Shown here: positions 27,112 through 36,455 of the stretch, piece by piece
How positions within the stretch are numbered: the stretch's first letter is position 1
How the letters are laid out: each line of letters starts with the position of its first letter
Source: CAMCXE01 sp046347475
Lineage (GTDB): Bacteria; Pseudomonadota; Gammaproteobacteria; Pseudomonadales; Cellvibrionaceae
DNA length: 64,000 nucleotides
Direction of reading: 5' to 3'
Assembly (NCBI GenBank): GCA_046347475.1
Contig: JAXMGD010000002.1
Span: 674,121-738,120 of the forward strand
Made by a program: the position numbers and the translations under genes
The notes under the pieces: generated by a model
What the model saw: only the letters and a program-made list of their open reading frames with translations
The model's database searches: none
Told to the model about the DNA's origin: nothing

Positions 27112-27371
27112 TGTCACTGGGGTTTATGACAACTGGGTGACGAAACGCAAAAGCAGCCACCCCACCACCAAGATGAACTTTTTGTGACATTTTTATTAAA
27201 GGCAACTCGAATTGCTTCGGTGTTTTTCGTGCAACAACACCCAAACCCCTTGAACCAGGCTCAACGCCATGCACGCACGGCATTCAAAAACAGCCGATTA
27301 ATCTGAAGCGGTTTCAAAAAACCAAAGCCCAACTGTCACATTTTTGTCAACAGACTGCCACGGGACTGTCA
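27112..27371. promoter_or_regulatory. Cluster of TGTCA/TGACA motifs between tpsB and the epimerase gene
   Basis: TGTCA or its complement occurs near 27112, 27126, 27184, 27334, 27346 and 27367, six times in 260 bases where about 0.5 is expected by chance. The pair at 27333-27353 (CTGTCACA...TGTCAACAG) is the most ordered. A shared operator for the two divergent transcripts is possible. No other feature was seen in 26963-27424. Confidence 0.4.
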
Positions 27372-27424
27372 CCGAGCCACAGCAAAATGCCCCTCATCCG
27401 CTTAAAAGATGTCAGGCAAACAAC

Positions 27425-28546
27425 ATGAGCAAAATTATTCACGTCGTCGGCGCGCGCCCCAACTTTATGAAAATTGCCCCGGTGATCGAAGCAATTAATG
27501 CATCTGCCGCGCGCAAGGGCTGCACCGTAACGCAAATACTGGTACACACCGGCCAACACTACACGCCGGAAATGTCCTCCCTCATGTTTGAACAACTAGG
27601 CCTACCCACGCCGGATTACAATTTAGAAGTCGGCTCCGGCGGCCACGGCCAACAAACCGGCCGCATCATGGAAGCCTTTGAGCAGGTATTATTAAAAGAA
27701 CAACCGGATTTAGTGGTCGTAGTCGGCGATGTAAACTCCACCATCGCCTGCGCGCTGGATGCCAAAAAACTTAGTATTCCGGTAGCCCATATCGAAGCGG
27801 GCCTACGCAGTTTTGATCGCGAAATGCCCGAGGAAATCAATAGAATCCTCACTGACGCCATCAGTGATTATTTATTTACCACCGAAGAAAGCGCCCGCCT
27901 TAATTTAGTGGGCGAAGGTATAGACGGCGGCAAAATATTTTTTGTCGGCAACACCATGATCGACACCTTGTTAAAACACAAAGACGCCGCCAAAAGCCGC
28001 CCCATACTCTCTCAACTCAATCTCATGGATGGCAACCACAACACACAAGCCTATGGCCTAGTGACCCTGCACCGCCCCAGCAATGTGGATCGAATAGAGC
28101 CTTTGCGAGAATTATTAACCTGCCTTGCTGACTTATCCAAAGACCTGCCCCTGGTCATGCCCATACACCCACGCACCAAAGCGAATATCGAAAAGTTCAA
28201 ACTAATGCATCTAATTGACAGCGGAAATTTTTTGTTAATTGAACCGCAGGGTTATTTAGATTTTATCTGCCTACTCAGCAACGCCAAATTAATTTTATCC
28301 GACAGCGGCGGCATCCAAGAAGAAGCCACTGTATTAGGTGTACCCTGCTTAACCCTGCGGGAGAACACGGAGCGGCCAATTACCATCAGTGAAGGCACCA
28401 ACACACTGGTAGGCAATAATCCTGCAGCCATAGTTAAAGCCTTTAACAGCGCTTTAACTAAGGACTTTAGTGAAAAAAGACCAAAATATTGGGACGGCAG
28501 TGCAGCGCAGAGAATTGCCGAAATACTTTTAACTCACTTAGCCTAA
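27425..28546 (+). CDS. wecB: UDP-N-acetylglucosamine 2-epimerase (non-hydrolysing)
   Basis: 373 residues from the ATG at 27425. Family signatures are present in order: GARPNFMKIAPVI, HTGQHYTPEMS, GLRSFDREMPEEINR, VTLHRPSNVD, PIHPRT and LSDSGGIQEEA. The enzyme interconverts UDP-GlcNAc and UDP-ManNAc, the precursor of ManNAc-containing surface polysaccharides. A glycosyltransferase gene follows after 4 bases, so the two form an operon. The symbol is by family; a capsule-specific paralogue name would be equally correct. Confidence 0.93.
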   Translation: MSKIIHVVGARPNFMKIAPVIEAINASAARKGCTVTQILVHTGQHYTPEMSSLMFEQLGLPTPDYNLEVGSGGHGQQTGRIMEAFEQVLLKEQPDLVVVVGDVNSTIACALDAKKLSIPVAHIEAGLRSFDREMPEEINRILTDAISDYLFTTEESARLNLVGEGIDGGKIFFVGNTMIDTLLKHKDAAKSRPILSQLNLMDGNHNTQAYGLVTLHRPSNVDRIEPLRELLTCLADLSKDLPLVMPIHPRTKANIEKFKLMHLIDSGNFLLIEPQGYLDFICLLSNAKLILSDSGGIQEEATVLGVPCLTLRENTERPITISEGTNTLVGNNPAAIVKAFNSALTKDFSEKRPKYWDGSAAQRIAEILLTHLA

Positions 28547-28550
28547 AACA

Positions 28551-29696
28551 ATGCATTGGCTAATAGATGCTGGGGCGATAAAAACAGGTGGAGGTGTGCA
28601 AATTGCACTCAATAGGCTCCCCCTGTTAATAGAAGCACTATTAAATAAGGGCTACCAATTAACGGTCTTATTACCCTCTACAGGGCCGCTGAGCAACTTA
28701 AAGTTAGATGCCCGCATTGGATTACTCTATAGTCCAGATAATTGGCTCACACGCATATTTTTTGAATATCTACAACTACCGCTATGGATGAAGACACGTA
28801 ATATTAAAGGAATCTACTCCGTCTTTGGCTTTGGCCTGCCCCACCCAGTAAGCACACTGTCAATTGTTAGCACCGCAAACGCGACAACCTGTTACCCAGA
28901 CAGCCTATACTGGAAAAAATTGAAAGGCATAAATTATCTAAAACGAAAGCTGTACACTCGCCTTAGGCAAAGCAGATTAAAACTAGCCGATTACTGGGTA
29001 TTTGAAACTGAATTAATGCGCCAGCGCAGCGTAAAACACTTAAACATACCATTAGATAAAACCTGCGCCATAAACCCCTCCCCCACCATATACTTAATTG
29101 ATAGACCAGCCAAACACTACGAACTCTCCGGAAAAATTCAAATAACACTATTAACTGGCAATGAGCAACACAAAAATATTGAATACCTAATTGAAATTTG
29201 TCAAATCCTTCAAAATGACGAAATTCAATTCAATATTAGTCTAACAAAGGAACAACTAGAATCCGCAGCACCCAACGCCAAGCACTTACACAATATAAAT
29301 TATTTGGGGAAGATTCCACCAGACCAGCTCCAGTCAATCTATGACGCAACTGACATATTGATGAATCTTAGCGAGCTGGAGAGCTTCAGCAATAATTATA
29401 TGGAAGCATGGAAAGCAGGCTTGGCTCAAATCTGTAGCGACAGAGACTTCGCACGCCATATCTGCGGGGAAAGTGCATTCTATGTTGAACCATTAAACCC
29501 TGCGGAAGCAGCCCGCCAAATACGGCATATAGTTTCACTGCCAACAGAACTTAATAAAATGGCCACAAATGGAAAATACCTTCTAGATAGGCTTACACGT
29601 CCGGAGGAATACATCGCAAAGACGTTGGACATTATTAGAAGCTCATCCAGAACTGAAAAAACAAAAGGAACCGCAAAACAAATATACACCCCATAG
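28551..29696 (+). CDS. Glycosyltransferase (GT4-like, GT-B fold)
   Basis: 381 residues. The N-terminus MHWLIDAGAIKTGGGVQIAL has the glycine-rich start of GT-B transferases. The C-terminal half has the donor-site pattern NLSELESFSNNYMEAWKAG, including the spaced Glu pair. It starts 4 bases after wecB. It probably adds a sugar, possibly ManNAc-derived, to a lipid-linked oligosaccharide at the inner face of the membrane. Base composition is clearly more AT-rich from here on than in the first 27 kb, as is common for surface polysaccharide loci. Confidence 0.8.
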   Translation: MHWLIDAGAIKTGGGVQIALNRLPLLIEALLNKGYQLTVLLPSTGPLSNLKLDARIGLLYSPDNWLTRIFFEYLQLPLWMKTRNIKGIYSVFGFGLPHPVSTLSIVSTANATTCYPDSLYWKKLKGINYLKRKLYTRLRQSRLKLADYWVFETELMRQRSVKHLNIPLDKTCAINPSPTIYLIDRPAKHYELSGKIQITLLTGNEQHKNIEYLIEICQILQNDEIQFNISLTKEQLESAAPNAKHLHNINYLGKIPPDQLQSIYDATDILMNLSELESFSNNYMEAWKAGLAQICSDRDFARHICGESAFYVEPLNPAEAARQIRHIVSLPTELNKMATNGKYLLDRLTRPEEYIAKTLDIIRSSSRTEKTKGTAKQIYTP

Positions 29697-29953
29697 AATA
29701 AAAATTAAAACCACACACAATAAATTAAATCCATTCACTGAAACAGAATTCGAGCAACATAAAAATAAGATCAAAGCCAATTTTGGTCCAGACCGGAATC
29801 GAGAACGGATAATTTAATCAGTCATAATAGTGCAAGAATCATAGTTCACATTAATAAATAGCTCAGGTCATTTACGTCGAACTGCGTACCCTGACTATCG
29901 CAAGTCTCTCGAAAACGTCAAAGCAGCACACACATACATAATGGAAGATATCT

Positions 29954-32900
29954 ATGGCCAGACTAACAAAAATCTGTGTTACGTGGGTTCTTCTGTCAAT
30001 TATCCTTACCCACAGCGTCTTTGCGGTTCAAGAAACCTCACTCCTACTTAACTTGCCAGGCCAGAATATAGATCAGATAAACGCAGCCAACGGTAGCTGT
30101 GTTCAATACCAGGGCTCCGCGTGTCAGGCTGGCAACTTTAACACTGCAAATCCAATAGGTATAAAGTTTCCAACCCTTAACCCTCCACGGGTAAAAATTG
30201 CAACCACCTCAATGTCAGGTGGTCAATCCATCAATCAAAACAAGGGAACCCTATCATTTGATTACACCACCCTAAGCACAGAGCAAAGTGATTGGGGAAA
30301 ACCAATGAGCAATCAAGCAAGAATAAAAACCCTGTTCAAATGGGGTGATACTGACCAGCAGTTTCAGGTAATTATCTACAACGATGGTGTCAAATCCTAT
30401 CTAGTATTTAGGCACGATGCCACCAACAATTGTACGGGTTCCGCCTGCCAGCGCAGCATATCGACAAGCCGATACGAAACTGGGGATTCAAAAATAATAA
30501 TGGGCTGGAAACCTGGAGAAAAACATCAGATAACTGTGAGCTGGAACTTTCGCACCCCCGCAGAGGGCAGCTCCTCCATGGGCATTTATATTGATGGCAA
30601 ATACGCAATCGTAGAAACAAAATCTTCCAGCATCAATTCCGATGGATTTTATCAGCCCTATATGTACCTAGGTACAGATCACCTAGGTGGCAACCCTGCA
30701 CAGGGAATAATTGGTAACTTCAAAACTTATTCTGATGAATTTATCAATAAAGAAAACCCAGTTGACGATTTTATAAACTGGAAAAAGAACAATGGTGTGT
30801 GGGATCCACACGAAACATTCGACCAGACATTAGATGCGCCTCGGCCGTTCAATACTGGAGGCAGTCCGCTTGTTTTCTATAAAACGGCCGACTATCTGCC
30901 TGTTTTCCCCGGCCAAATTCCCAACCCAAATGAAATTGCAGAGCGCGTTGACCTGGTAGCGGCGCGCAATGAATTTGAAACAACGTTTTTTAATGTATAT
31001 TTTGGGGCAAACCTACAAGGCATCGCAGAAGTCGCACTCTCAAATTTGGTGCACACAAATGCTACTGCTAGCGAACAAATCAGTTGCGAAGACGTGATGA
31101 TTAGAACAGTGAAATATTGGTGGCAGGCGGGATCTGGAGCCTCAAGTGTTGACAAAGAAGCAATTCCTGCTTTTATACCTGAGCTATTGCTTTATAACGA
31201 GGCAAGCGTTCCAACCACCCCAAGTAAAACGACAATCCAAACTCCCAGTGACTCTAATGTGTGTGGTTCTACCAGATCTAGCACGACTTTTGCCAGCATT
31301 CAGGCAAATACATCGAAACAATTTGCCATCACCCTTAGACCCGACGGAAACCGAACACCCGGCACTTACCAGGGGAGCATTTCAGTTAAATTAAATAATG
31401 GCTCTGTATATTCAATTCCCATTTACATCACCATTCTTGACATAACACTGCCAGCGTTTAATAAATATGCAACGATTTACAATGAATTCTCTGGGACGCT
31501 TAACAACAATAACGAATTAAGGACAAAATGCAAAAATCAGCTGAAGAATATTAGAGATCATGGATTTAATGGTGTAATTATATTGGCAGGGAAAGAAAAA
31601 GAATATCTTGATATGGCGGTTGAGACGGGCCTAAGCACTTTTACCATGTTCAAATCCCTAGAAAACATCGCCGCAACGAAGACTTGGTTTGCCGAGAGAA
31701 ATATGCGCGCCTTATTTCTAGGTCAGGACGAGCCTCACTTAAGAAGCGATGTTTCACAAGCCCTAACCTGGCAAGTTTTAGATGCCAACAAAATACACAC
31801 TGCTGGTGGTGAAGTCGCATCAACAATTAATAAAGAATATGCGGATCAATTAAACAACCCACTCAAATTCCCGTGGGCCAACACTAGCATCCCGTTTACA
31901 TTAGGCAAGCTCGATTTTCCAATTTTAAATGCAGAACCGCCCACTAATGACACAACATCAAATGCGTACTTCAGCAGTCTAATAGCGGGCAAAAGAATCC
32001 CCGATAGACAGGAGCTTATCTATTGGCAAGCAGCACGGGAGGCGCCAAGGGTAAATCGATATTTTTCCGGCTACTTTATGCACCTATCACGCCTGGCAGG
32101 CATTGCACCCTACATATATCAGAAAATCCGAGATAATACCTTTAATGACTTTGTGGTGCGATCAAATGGCGAGCGTTCGCTAAACCTCGTCTATCCATCT
32201 GTAGAAGGTGGTATCGACACAATCCAATGGGAGTCCATGCGAGAGGGTATGGATGACCATAGAATGTTGCAGCTTTTTGATCAATTTTATCAGCGCCTTT
32301 CGGTAAAAAATCAGACTGCAGCCAATTCATTTAAAGCCGAGCTTGATACACTATTGCAAAAATATAAATCATGGAGTGGCTCAAAATCATTAGCCACTGA
32401 GGATTTCTCTAAAGATAGAATTTCCCTATTGAGCATATTAACCAGGATGCAAAATTCTATTATCGCATACTCGGTGCAGATTTCTATAAGCGAAAACGAG
32501 GATGATGGTTGGGAGTTTGAGGATGCTGGTCAAATTTATCGGCCAAATGGCAACCAAATCTTTAGTGACGCAGGCGGAAACTATTTTGGGACCTGGGCAA
32601 GCTATAGCCATTATGGCGCTGCACTGCGCTTTCATGTTCCTCCTACAGCCAAGAAATCCAGCAACCTATATTCCGCAACACTAAGATTGCTACGTAATAA
32701 CGCATCAGCCACCGGAACACCTAAGGTTGCGATCAAAGCCTACAAAAATATCAATTGCACTGCATTCTCAAACACCAACAGACCCTATCGTAACGGTGTT
32801 GAATACACAGCGGCATCTACACTTCTAGAATTTCCTAACCCTGAGTTAAACGCTGTTGGATCATGGATCGATATAGATATTACAACCATCATGCGCGAAC

Positions 32901-33049
32901 TGATGCAACAGCCGACCTGGGCCGGATCCAATAGCTCTATTTGCTTTATTGGCATTAATTTAATGACAACAGGCAGCCATGAATTTGGCATAAGAGATTC
33001 AGTCGAGGGCGCCTACTCGTCACCAAAATTAATATTAAACTATGAGTAG
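29954..33049 (+). CDS. Large secreted protein: LamG-like, DUF4091-like and DNRLRE-like domains
   Basis: 1,031 residues; GGAAG upstream of the ATG. Signal peptide ends near SVFA. Residues about 25-240 look like a concanavalin/LamG beta-sandwich (GSCVQYQGSACQAGNFN, GWKPGEKHQITVSWNF, SMGIYIDGKYAIVE). Residues about 300-830 resemble DUF4091 proteins, a glycoside-hydrolase-like family (VAARNEFETTFFNVY, FLGQDEPHL, ESMREGMDDHRMLQLFDQFY). The last 170 residues look like a DNRLRE-type beta-sandwich (GAALRFHVP, SATLRLLRNN). Secreted polysaccharide processing or binding is inferred. Separated from the glycosyltransferase by 257 bases without other features. Confidence 0.75.
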   Translation: MARLTKICVTWVLLSIILTHSVFAVQETSLLLNLPGQNIDQINAANGSCVQYQGSACQAGNFNTANPIGIKFPTLNPPRVKIATTSMSGGQSINQNKGTLSFDYTTLSTEQSDWGKPMSNQARIKTLFKWGDTDQQFQVIIYNDGVKSYLVFRHDATNNCTGSACQRSISTSRYETGDSKIIMGWKPGEKHQITVSWNFRTPAEGSSSMGIYIDGKYAIVETKSSSINSDGFYQPYMYLGTDHLGGNPAQGIIGNFKTYSDEFINKENPVDDFINWKKNNGVWDPHETFDQTLDAPRPFNTGGSPLVFYKTADYLPVFPGQIPNPNEIAERVDLVAARNEFETTFFNVYFGANLQGIAEVALSNLVHTNATASEQISCEDVMIRTVKYWWQAGSGASSVDKEAIPAFIPELLLYNEASVPTTPSKTTIQTPSDSNVCGSTRSSTTFASIQANTSKQFAITLRPDGNRTPGTYQGSISVKLNNGSVYSIPIYITILDITLPAFNKYATIYNEFSGTLNNNNELRTKCKNQLKNIRDHGFNGVIILAGKEKEYLDMAVETGLSTFTMFKSLENIAATKTWFAERNMRALFLGQDEPHLRSDVSQALTWQVLDANKIHTAGGEVASTINKEYADQLNNPLKFPWANTSIPFTLGKLDFPILNAEPPTNDTTSNAYFSSLIAGKRIPDRQELIYWQAAREAPRVNRYFSGYFMHLSRLAGIAPYIYQKIRDNTFNDFVVRSNGERSLNLVYPSVEGGIDTIQWESMREGMDDHRMLQLFDQFYQRLSVKNQTAANSFKAELDTLLQKYKSWSGSKSLATEDFSKDRISLLSILTRMQNSIIAYSVQISISENEDDGWEFEDAGQIYRPNGNQIFSDAGGNYFGTWASYSHYGAALRFHVPPTAKKSSNLYSATLRLLRNNASATGTPKVAIKAYKNINCTAFSNTNRPYRNGVEYTAASTLLEFPNPELNAVGSWIDIDITTIMRELMQQPTWAGSNSSICFIGINLMTTGSHEFGIRDSVEGAYSSPKLILNYE

Positions 33050-33510
33050 TGATCCATTCTAATCAGGCAGGCCTAGCGCAGACGACCAAAACATCAATAT
33101 TAGCCGACTCAAAGCAACTCGGATCAGATCTCTTCTCAGGGTAATAGAAGAACCAAGCACATATTTAATCGCCGATATAAGGCAAGTGTTTGCAATAGAT
33201 GATTTGACGCAATATCATTTGCGTTTCAACTTTTAGGATAAGTCAAACGCGGCGTATAGAATTATTGCCCCCAACAAAACCATCGCCAAATAAACCTATT
33301 TTATCGCATTTACGCGTTAGCATTGCATCGAAACGGTAGACGTAAAAACTGAAAAAAACACTCAACAACATTCGCCATTGCAATAGTAACGATAAGCAAT
33401 TCAACAATCAGATTTAAAGGAAACCTGGCATATAAATATTTTTTAGAAAGCGTTTAGACGGAGTTATAAACGTTAAATTAGCAAAGCGCCCACACCACTT
33501 ATACACCCGG

Positions 33511-33624
33511 CGACACTTTGTGTCGGTTTAATGTCTGCAGCATGGACGCCACTCTGGCGGATTAAGCCGCCGTAAGCCCGGCTAAAAGGGAGCAGATCCG
33601 CGTATCTGCTCCCGCTTTAGCGGG
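33511..33624 (+). promoter_or_regulatory. Three hairpins in the leader of the VPLPA-CTERM gene
   Basis: CGACAC/GTGTCG (33511-33525), GGCGG/CCGCC (33556-33571), and a long stem at 33577-33624 made of CCCGGCTAAA/TTTAGCGGG outside and GGGAGCAGAT/ATCTGCTCCC inside. They lie 140-255 bases before the start codon. It could be a structured leader, a terminator of the gene at 29954 or a repeat. No known riboswitch consensus was recognised. The rest of 33050-33765 shows nothing else. Confidence 0.5.
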
Positions 33625-33765
33625 CAAAGACAAAATTGATCAGGACTATCTTTTTTGTCGACGGGTTAACAGTAAAGTGAATTCGTGACCGAGCAATCTA
33701 CCCAATACTTTTACAACAGAATCACAGCACACCATCGCATTTTAAACAACCAATGGAGCCATACC

Positions 33766-34854
33766 ATGTCTAAGCTAACCAAACGATCAAGGCAATTCGG
33801 CATTGCAATTCTATCCGCCGTATCACTTTATGCCCCACACATAATTGCTCAACCCAATAACTACTATCAAGCAGTTCGAATTGAAAATACAGAGTTAGAT
33901 TTAGATTCATATCAATTTGGACTGGCGGACATTAACAATAAAGGTACCGTGGTGGCGGCTATCGGTAATGGTTTTGGCGGCTATATTTATAAAAATGGAA
34001 TTTCAACGCGGATAATTGATGGGCATGAATATATTAAAAGAATTTATATTAACGATAACGACCAAGTAGCTGGCATATTTGGTGCCAATAGAAATGGATT
34101 TTTCTATGAAGATGGATATATTCAGGACATAGGCACCATTTTGCCTATCGACATTAATAATAACGGCCAGATAATAGGTAAACAAGGTTCTCAGATAGTG
34201 AGCTATCTTAAGGGAACTGTATCTACGTTAGAATTACCACAGGGAGTTACAGCCGTAAATTCAGCCTATAATGCGGCGGGAAACGAAGTGTATGGACAAG
34301 TATTCACTTATATAAATGGCGTAAAACAGATCATTGACAAACCGTCGGGTGTAGTATCGATGGATATCAGGGCTATTAATGATGACAACAAAGCTGTTGG
34401 ATCTTTAGATGCCAGAAGCGCCCTTCTTATCGATAATGGGACTATTACAGCGTTTGGAACTCTCGAAAACCGCATTTTCGCTTCCGCTAGTGATATAAAT
34501 GGAAACGGAACAATCGTCGGAACATCGTATAATCCACCTTATAGTTGCGACGGCCATTATGAACCAGGGTGCCAGCAATATAGAAATTTTGCTGCGTTTA
34601 TAATAGAAGATGGTTTAATGACTAACTTGACTGGTCGTCTTTTAAAGCAGGATGCGGCAAGGGGGGTCAAGCTTACACAAGCCTTGGCTATTAATGATTT
34701 TGATTTTATCGTCGCTCAGGGTTTTGAAACAGGTAAAGGCGAAGCATTATATTTGCTCACACCAACCCCTGTCCCACTTCCCGCATCAGTCTGGATGTTT
34801 TTATCAGGCCTCAGTATCTTTGGCGCGCTTAGACGTTTATCGCGCGATGCCTAA
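33766..34854 (+). CDS. Exported HAF-repeat protein with a VPLPA-CTERM sorting signal
   Basis: 362 residues from the ATG at 33766, chosen because GGAG precedes it and a signal peptide then starts at once (cleavage near IIAQ). The body consists of repeated INNKGTVVA/INDNDQVAGIF/INNNGQIIGKQ units, the HAF-type pattern. The C-terminus VPLPASVWMFLSGLSIFGALRR is the tripartite VPLPA/PEP-CTERM signal: motif, membrane span and Arg cluster. In known systems an exosortase processes such proteins in strains that make exopolysaccharide. The exosortase is not in this window. A broken relative lies at 41431-42412. Confidence 0.8.
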   Translation: MSKLTKRSRQFGIAILSAVSLYAPHIIAQPNNYYQAVRIENTELDLDSYQFGLADINNKGTVVAAIGNGFGGYIYKNGISTRIIDGHEYIKRIYINDNDQVAGIFGANRNGFFYEDGYIQDIGTILPIDINNNGQIIGKQGSQIVSYLKGTVSTLELPQGVTAVNSAYNAAGNEVYGQVFTYINGVKQIIDKPSGVVSMDIRAINDDNKAVGSLDARSALLIDNGTITAFGTLENRIFASASDINGNGTIVGTSYNPPYSCDGHYEPGCQQYRNFAAFIIEDGLMTNLTGRLLKQDAARGVKLTQALAINDFDFIVAQGFETGKGEALYLLTPTPVPLPASVWMFLSGLSIFGALRRLSRDA

Positions 34855-34924
34855 AGGCATCGACTGAATCGAGAGGAAACAAACCAAATAAAAACATCAC
34901 CAGTCCAATGGGTTAAATCTACTA

Positions 34925-34954
34925 AGCTGCCATCCGTCTTGCGGTATGGCAGCT
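34925..34954. terminator. Hairpin downstream of the VPLPA-CTERM gene
   Basis: AGCTGCCATCCG pairs with CGG-T-ATGGCAGCT around TCTTG. There is no T run after it, so it may be an end-of-transcript hairpin rather than a true terminator. The remainder of 34855-35294 has no feature I can support. Confidence 0.4.
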
Positions 34955-35294
34955 CATCTCACCGCTTGTGAATATGATTCTGAGATTACTATCCATTATC
35001 TCTGACGGCTTTAAGCTTGAATTGGAATAACTTTTGTAACTCAATTGATCAAACAAAATATCTAGCTTTCAAGCCCTCTAAAAAATTTTACTAGCGCACC
35101 AAGAAAGTCTATTATTGATCCTCTCATGTACATCTCACACATAATCCGTAGATTTGACCACCAGAATTAAACAATAAAAAATAGTAGCACAAATCTCGCT
35201 TCATTCGCACAACGCACATTGGAATTAGATATAACGCTTCACCATTTATGAAATGGCGACCAAAAAAAGACAATATATGGGGATGGTTGATTAC

Positions 35295-36455
35295 TTACGC
35301 GTGATTAGACAGATCCGTAGAAATCAATCTTATCAATTGTGCGGCGTGAGAATCATCAGAAAATTCAAAAAATACATTTTCTACATCTTCTGCAGCCTGA
35401 GACCTAAGCATACAGGCCAACTCTTGATCTGATATTAATTTAAACATGGCTTCAGAAAGAGCAACAGGGTTTCTAGGAGGAACGATCAAACAATTTCGAT
35501 GATCCATAATAAATTCTTTAGTGCCGGGCATTTCACAGGTGACAATAGAAGCACCCAACATCATTGCTTCATAAATAACCCGAGGAAAACCTTCGGCATA
35601 GTAAGATGGGAACGCAAAAATTCCACTTTGTTTATAGACTTGCAATAGTTGATTCTGAGACACATGTCCCAATAGAGTTATCCGTTCAGACAAGCCAAGC
35701 GTGCCGACAAGTTGGATTATATCATCCACTTCTGACTCTAATCCTCCCCCAGCTATTCTCAAACGCACATCCATTCCCTTGCCAAAAATTAAACCTATAG
35801 CCCGGATCAGATCCAATATACCCTTTGATTCGTGCAAACGGCCCACAAAAAGAATATCCATTGCGTTTCTTGACACACCAGCATCAACACCAGCGGAACT
35901 AGGCCTGAGCGAAGTCAATGGAACTTCATTTTCTACGTGACTGCAATAAACTGCTAACAATCGCTGGAAGAACTTCCCAGTTACGATCATAAATCGTGCT
36001 TTTTTAAACAAAAAATTCCATGGCGATGAACGCTCAACGTTCTTTGCCCAAACACCACGCACATAAAAGCCATATGGGATTCTTAAAATTATGCACCAAA
36101 GAGCTAGGATATAGGAATTATGACCAGGGCAAAAAATATAGGCAAATCTGCATCCAGCAAGATAGAAGGGCGCATAAAACAACGAATAGATATAGTTTAA
36201 AACCCTAAACGGAATCATTGCAGCGGTTGAAAATATATTTAAACGTCCGAATGAAACCTCCGAAAACGAAATAGCACCGCTCAAACTTGAGTTCTTAGCC
36301 TCATCTAAAAAAGAGCATATCTTGACATTCCACCCGTCACACTTAAGCGCTTTAACGATATCCAACTCTGCAGACTCCAGGATAAGCTCATTACCCCGCC
36401 GAAAAACTGAGTGATTAGGAACAAAAATAACTTTTTTAACATCTTTACTATTCAT
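35295..36455 (-). CDS. Glycosyltransferase family 4 protein
   Basis: 386 residues from the ATG at 36455, which overlaps the end of the polymerase gene by 8 bases; a start six codons earlier is possible. GT-B fold with FVGRLHESKGILDLIRAI, LRIAGGG and the donor-site signature FPSYYAEGFPRVIYEAMMLGA (the Glu pair binds the nucleotide sugar). It probably adds a sugar to the repeat unit exported by the flippase. Last gene of the minus-strand operon flippase, hydrolase-like protein, polymerase, glycosyltransferase. Confidence 0.88.
   Translation of the reverse strand: MNSKDVKKVIFVPNHSVFRRGNELILESAELDIVKALKCDGWNVKICSFLDEAKNSSLSGAISFSEVSFGRLNIFSTAAMIPFRVLNYIYSLFYAPFYLAGCRFAYIFCPGHNSYILALWCIILRIPYGFYVRGVWAKNVERSSPWNFLFKKARFMIVTGKFFQRLLAVYCSHVENEVPLTSLRPSSAGVDAGVSRNAMDILFVGRLHESKGILDLIRAIGLIFGKGMDVRLRIAGGGLESEVDDIIQLVGTLGLSERITLLGHVSQNQLLQVYKQSGIFAFPSYYAEGFPRVIYEAMMLGASIVTCEMPGTKEFIMDHRNCLIVPPRNPVALSEAMFKLISDQELACMLRSQAAEDVENVFFEFSDDSHAAQLIRLISTDLSNHA

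Noticed and set aside
33511..33624. A cyclic-di-GMP or SAH riboswitch ahead of the VPLPA-CTERM gene
   Set aside because: The conserved bases of those classes as I know them are not present; only generic hairpins are seen.
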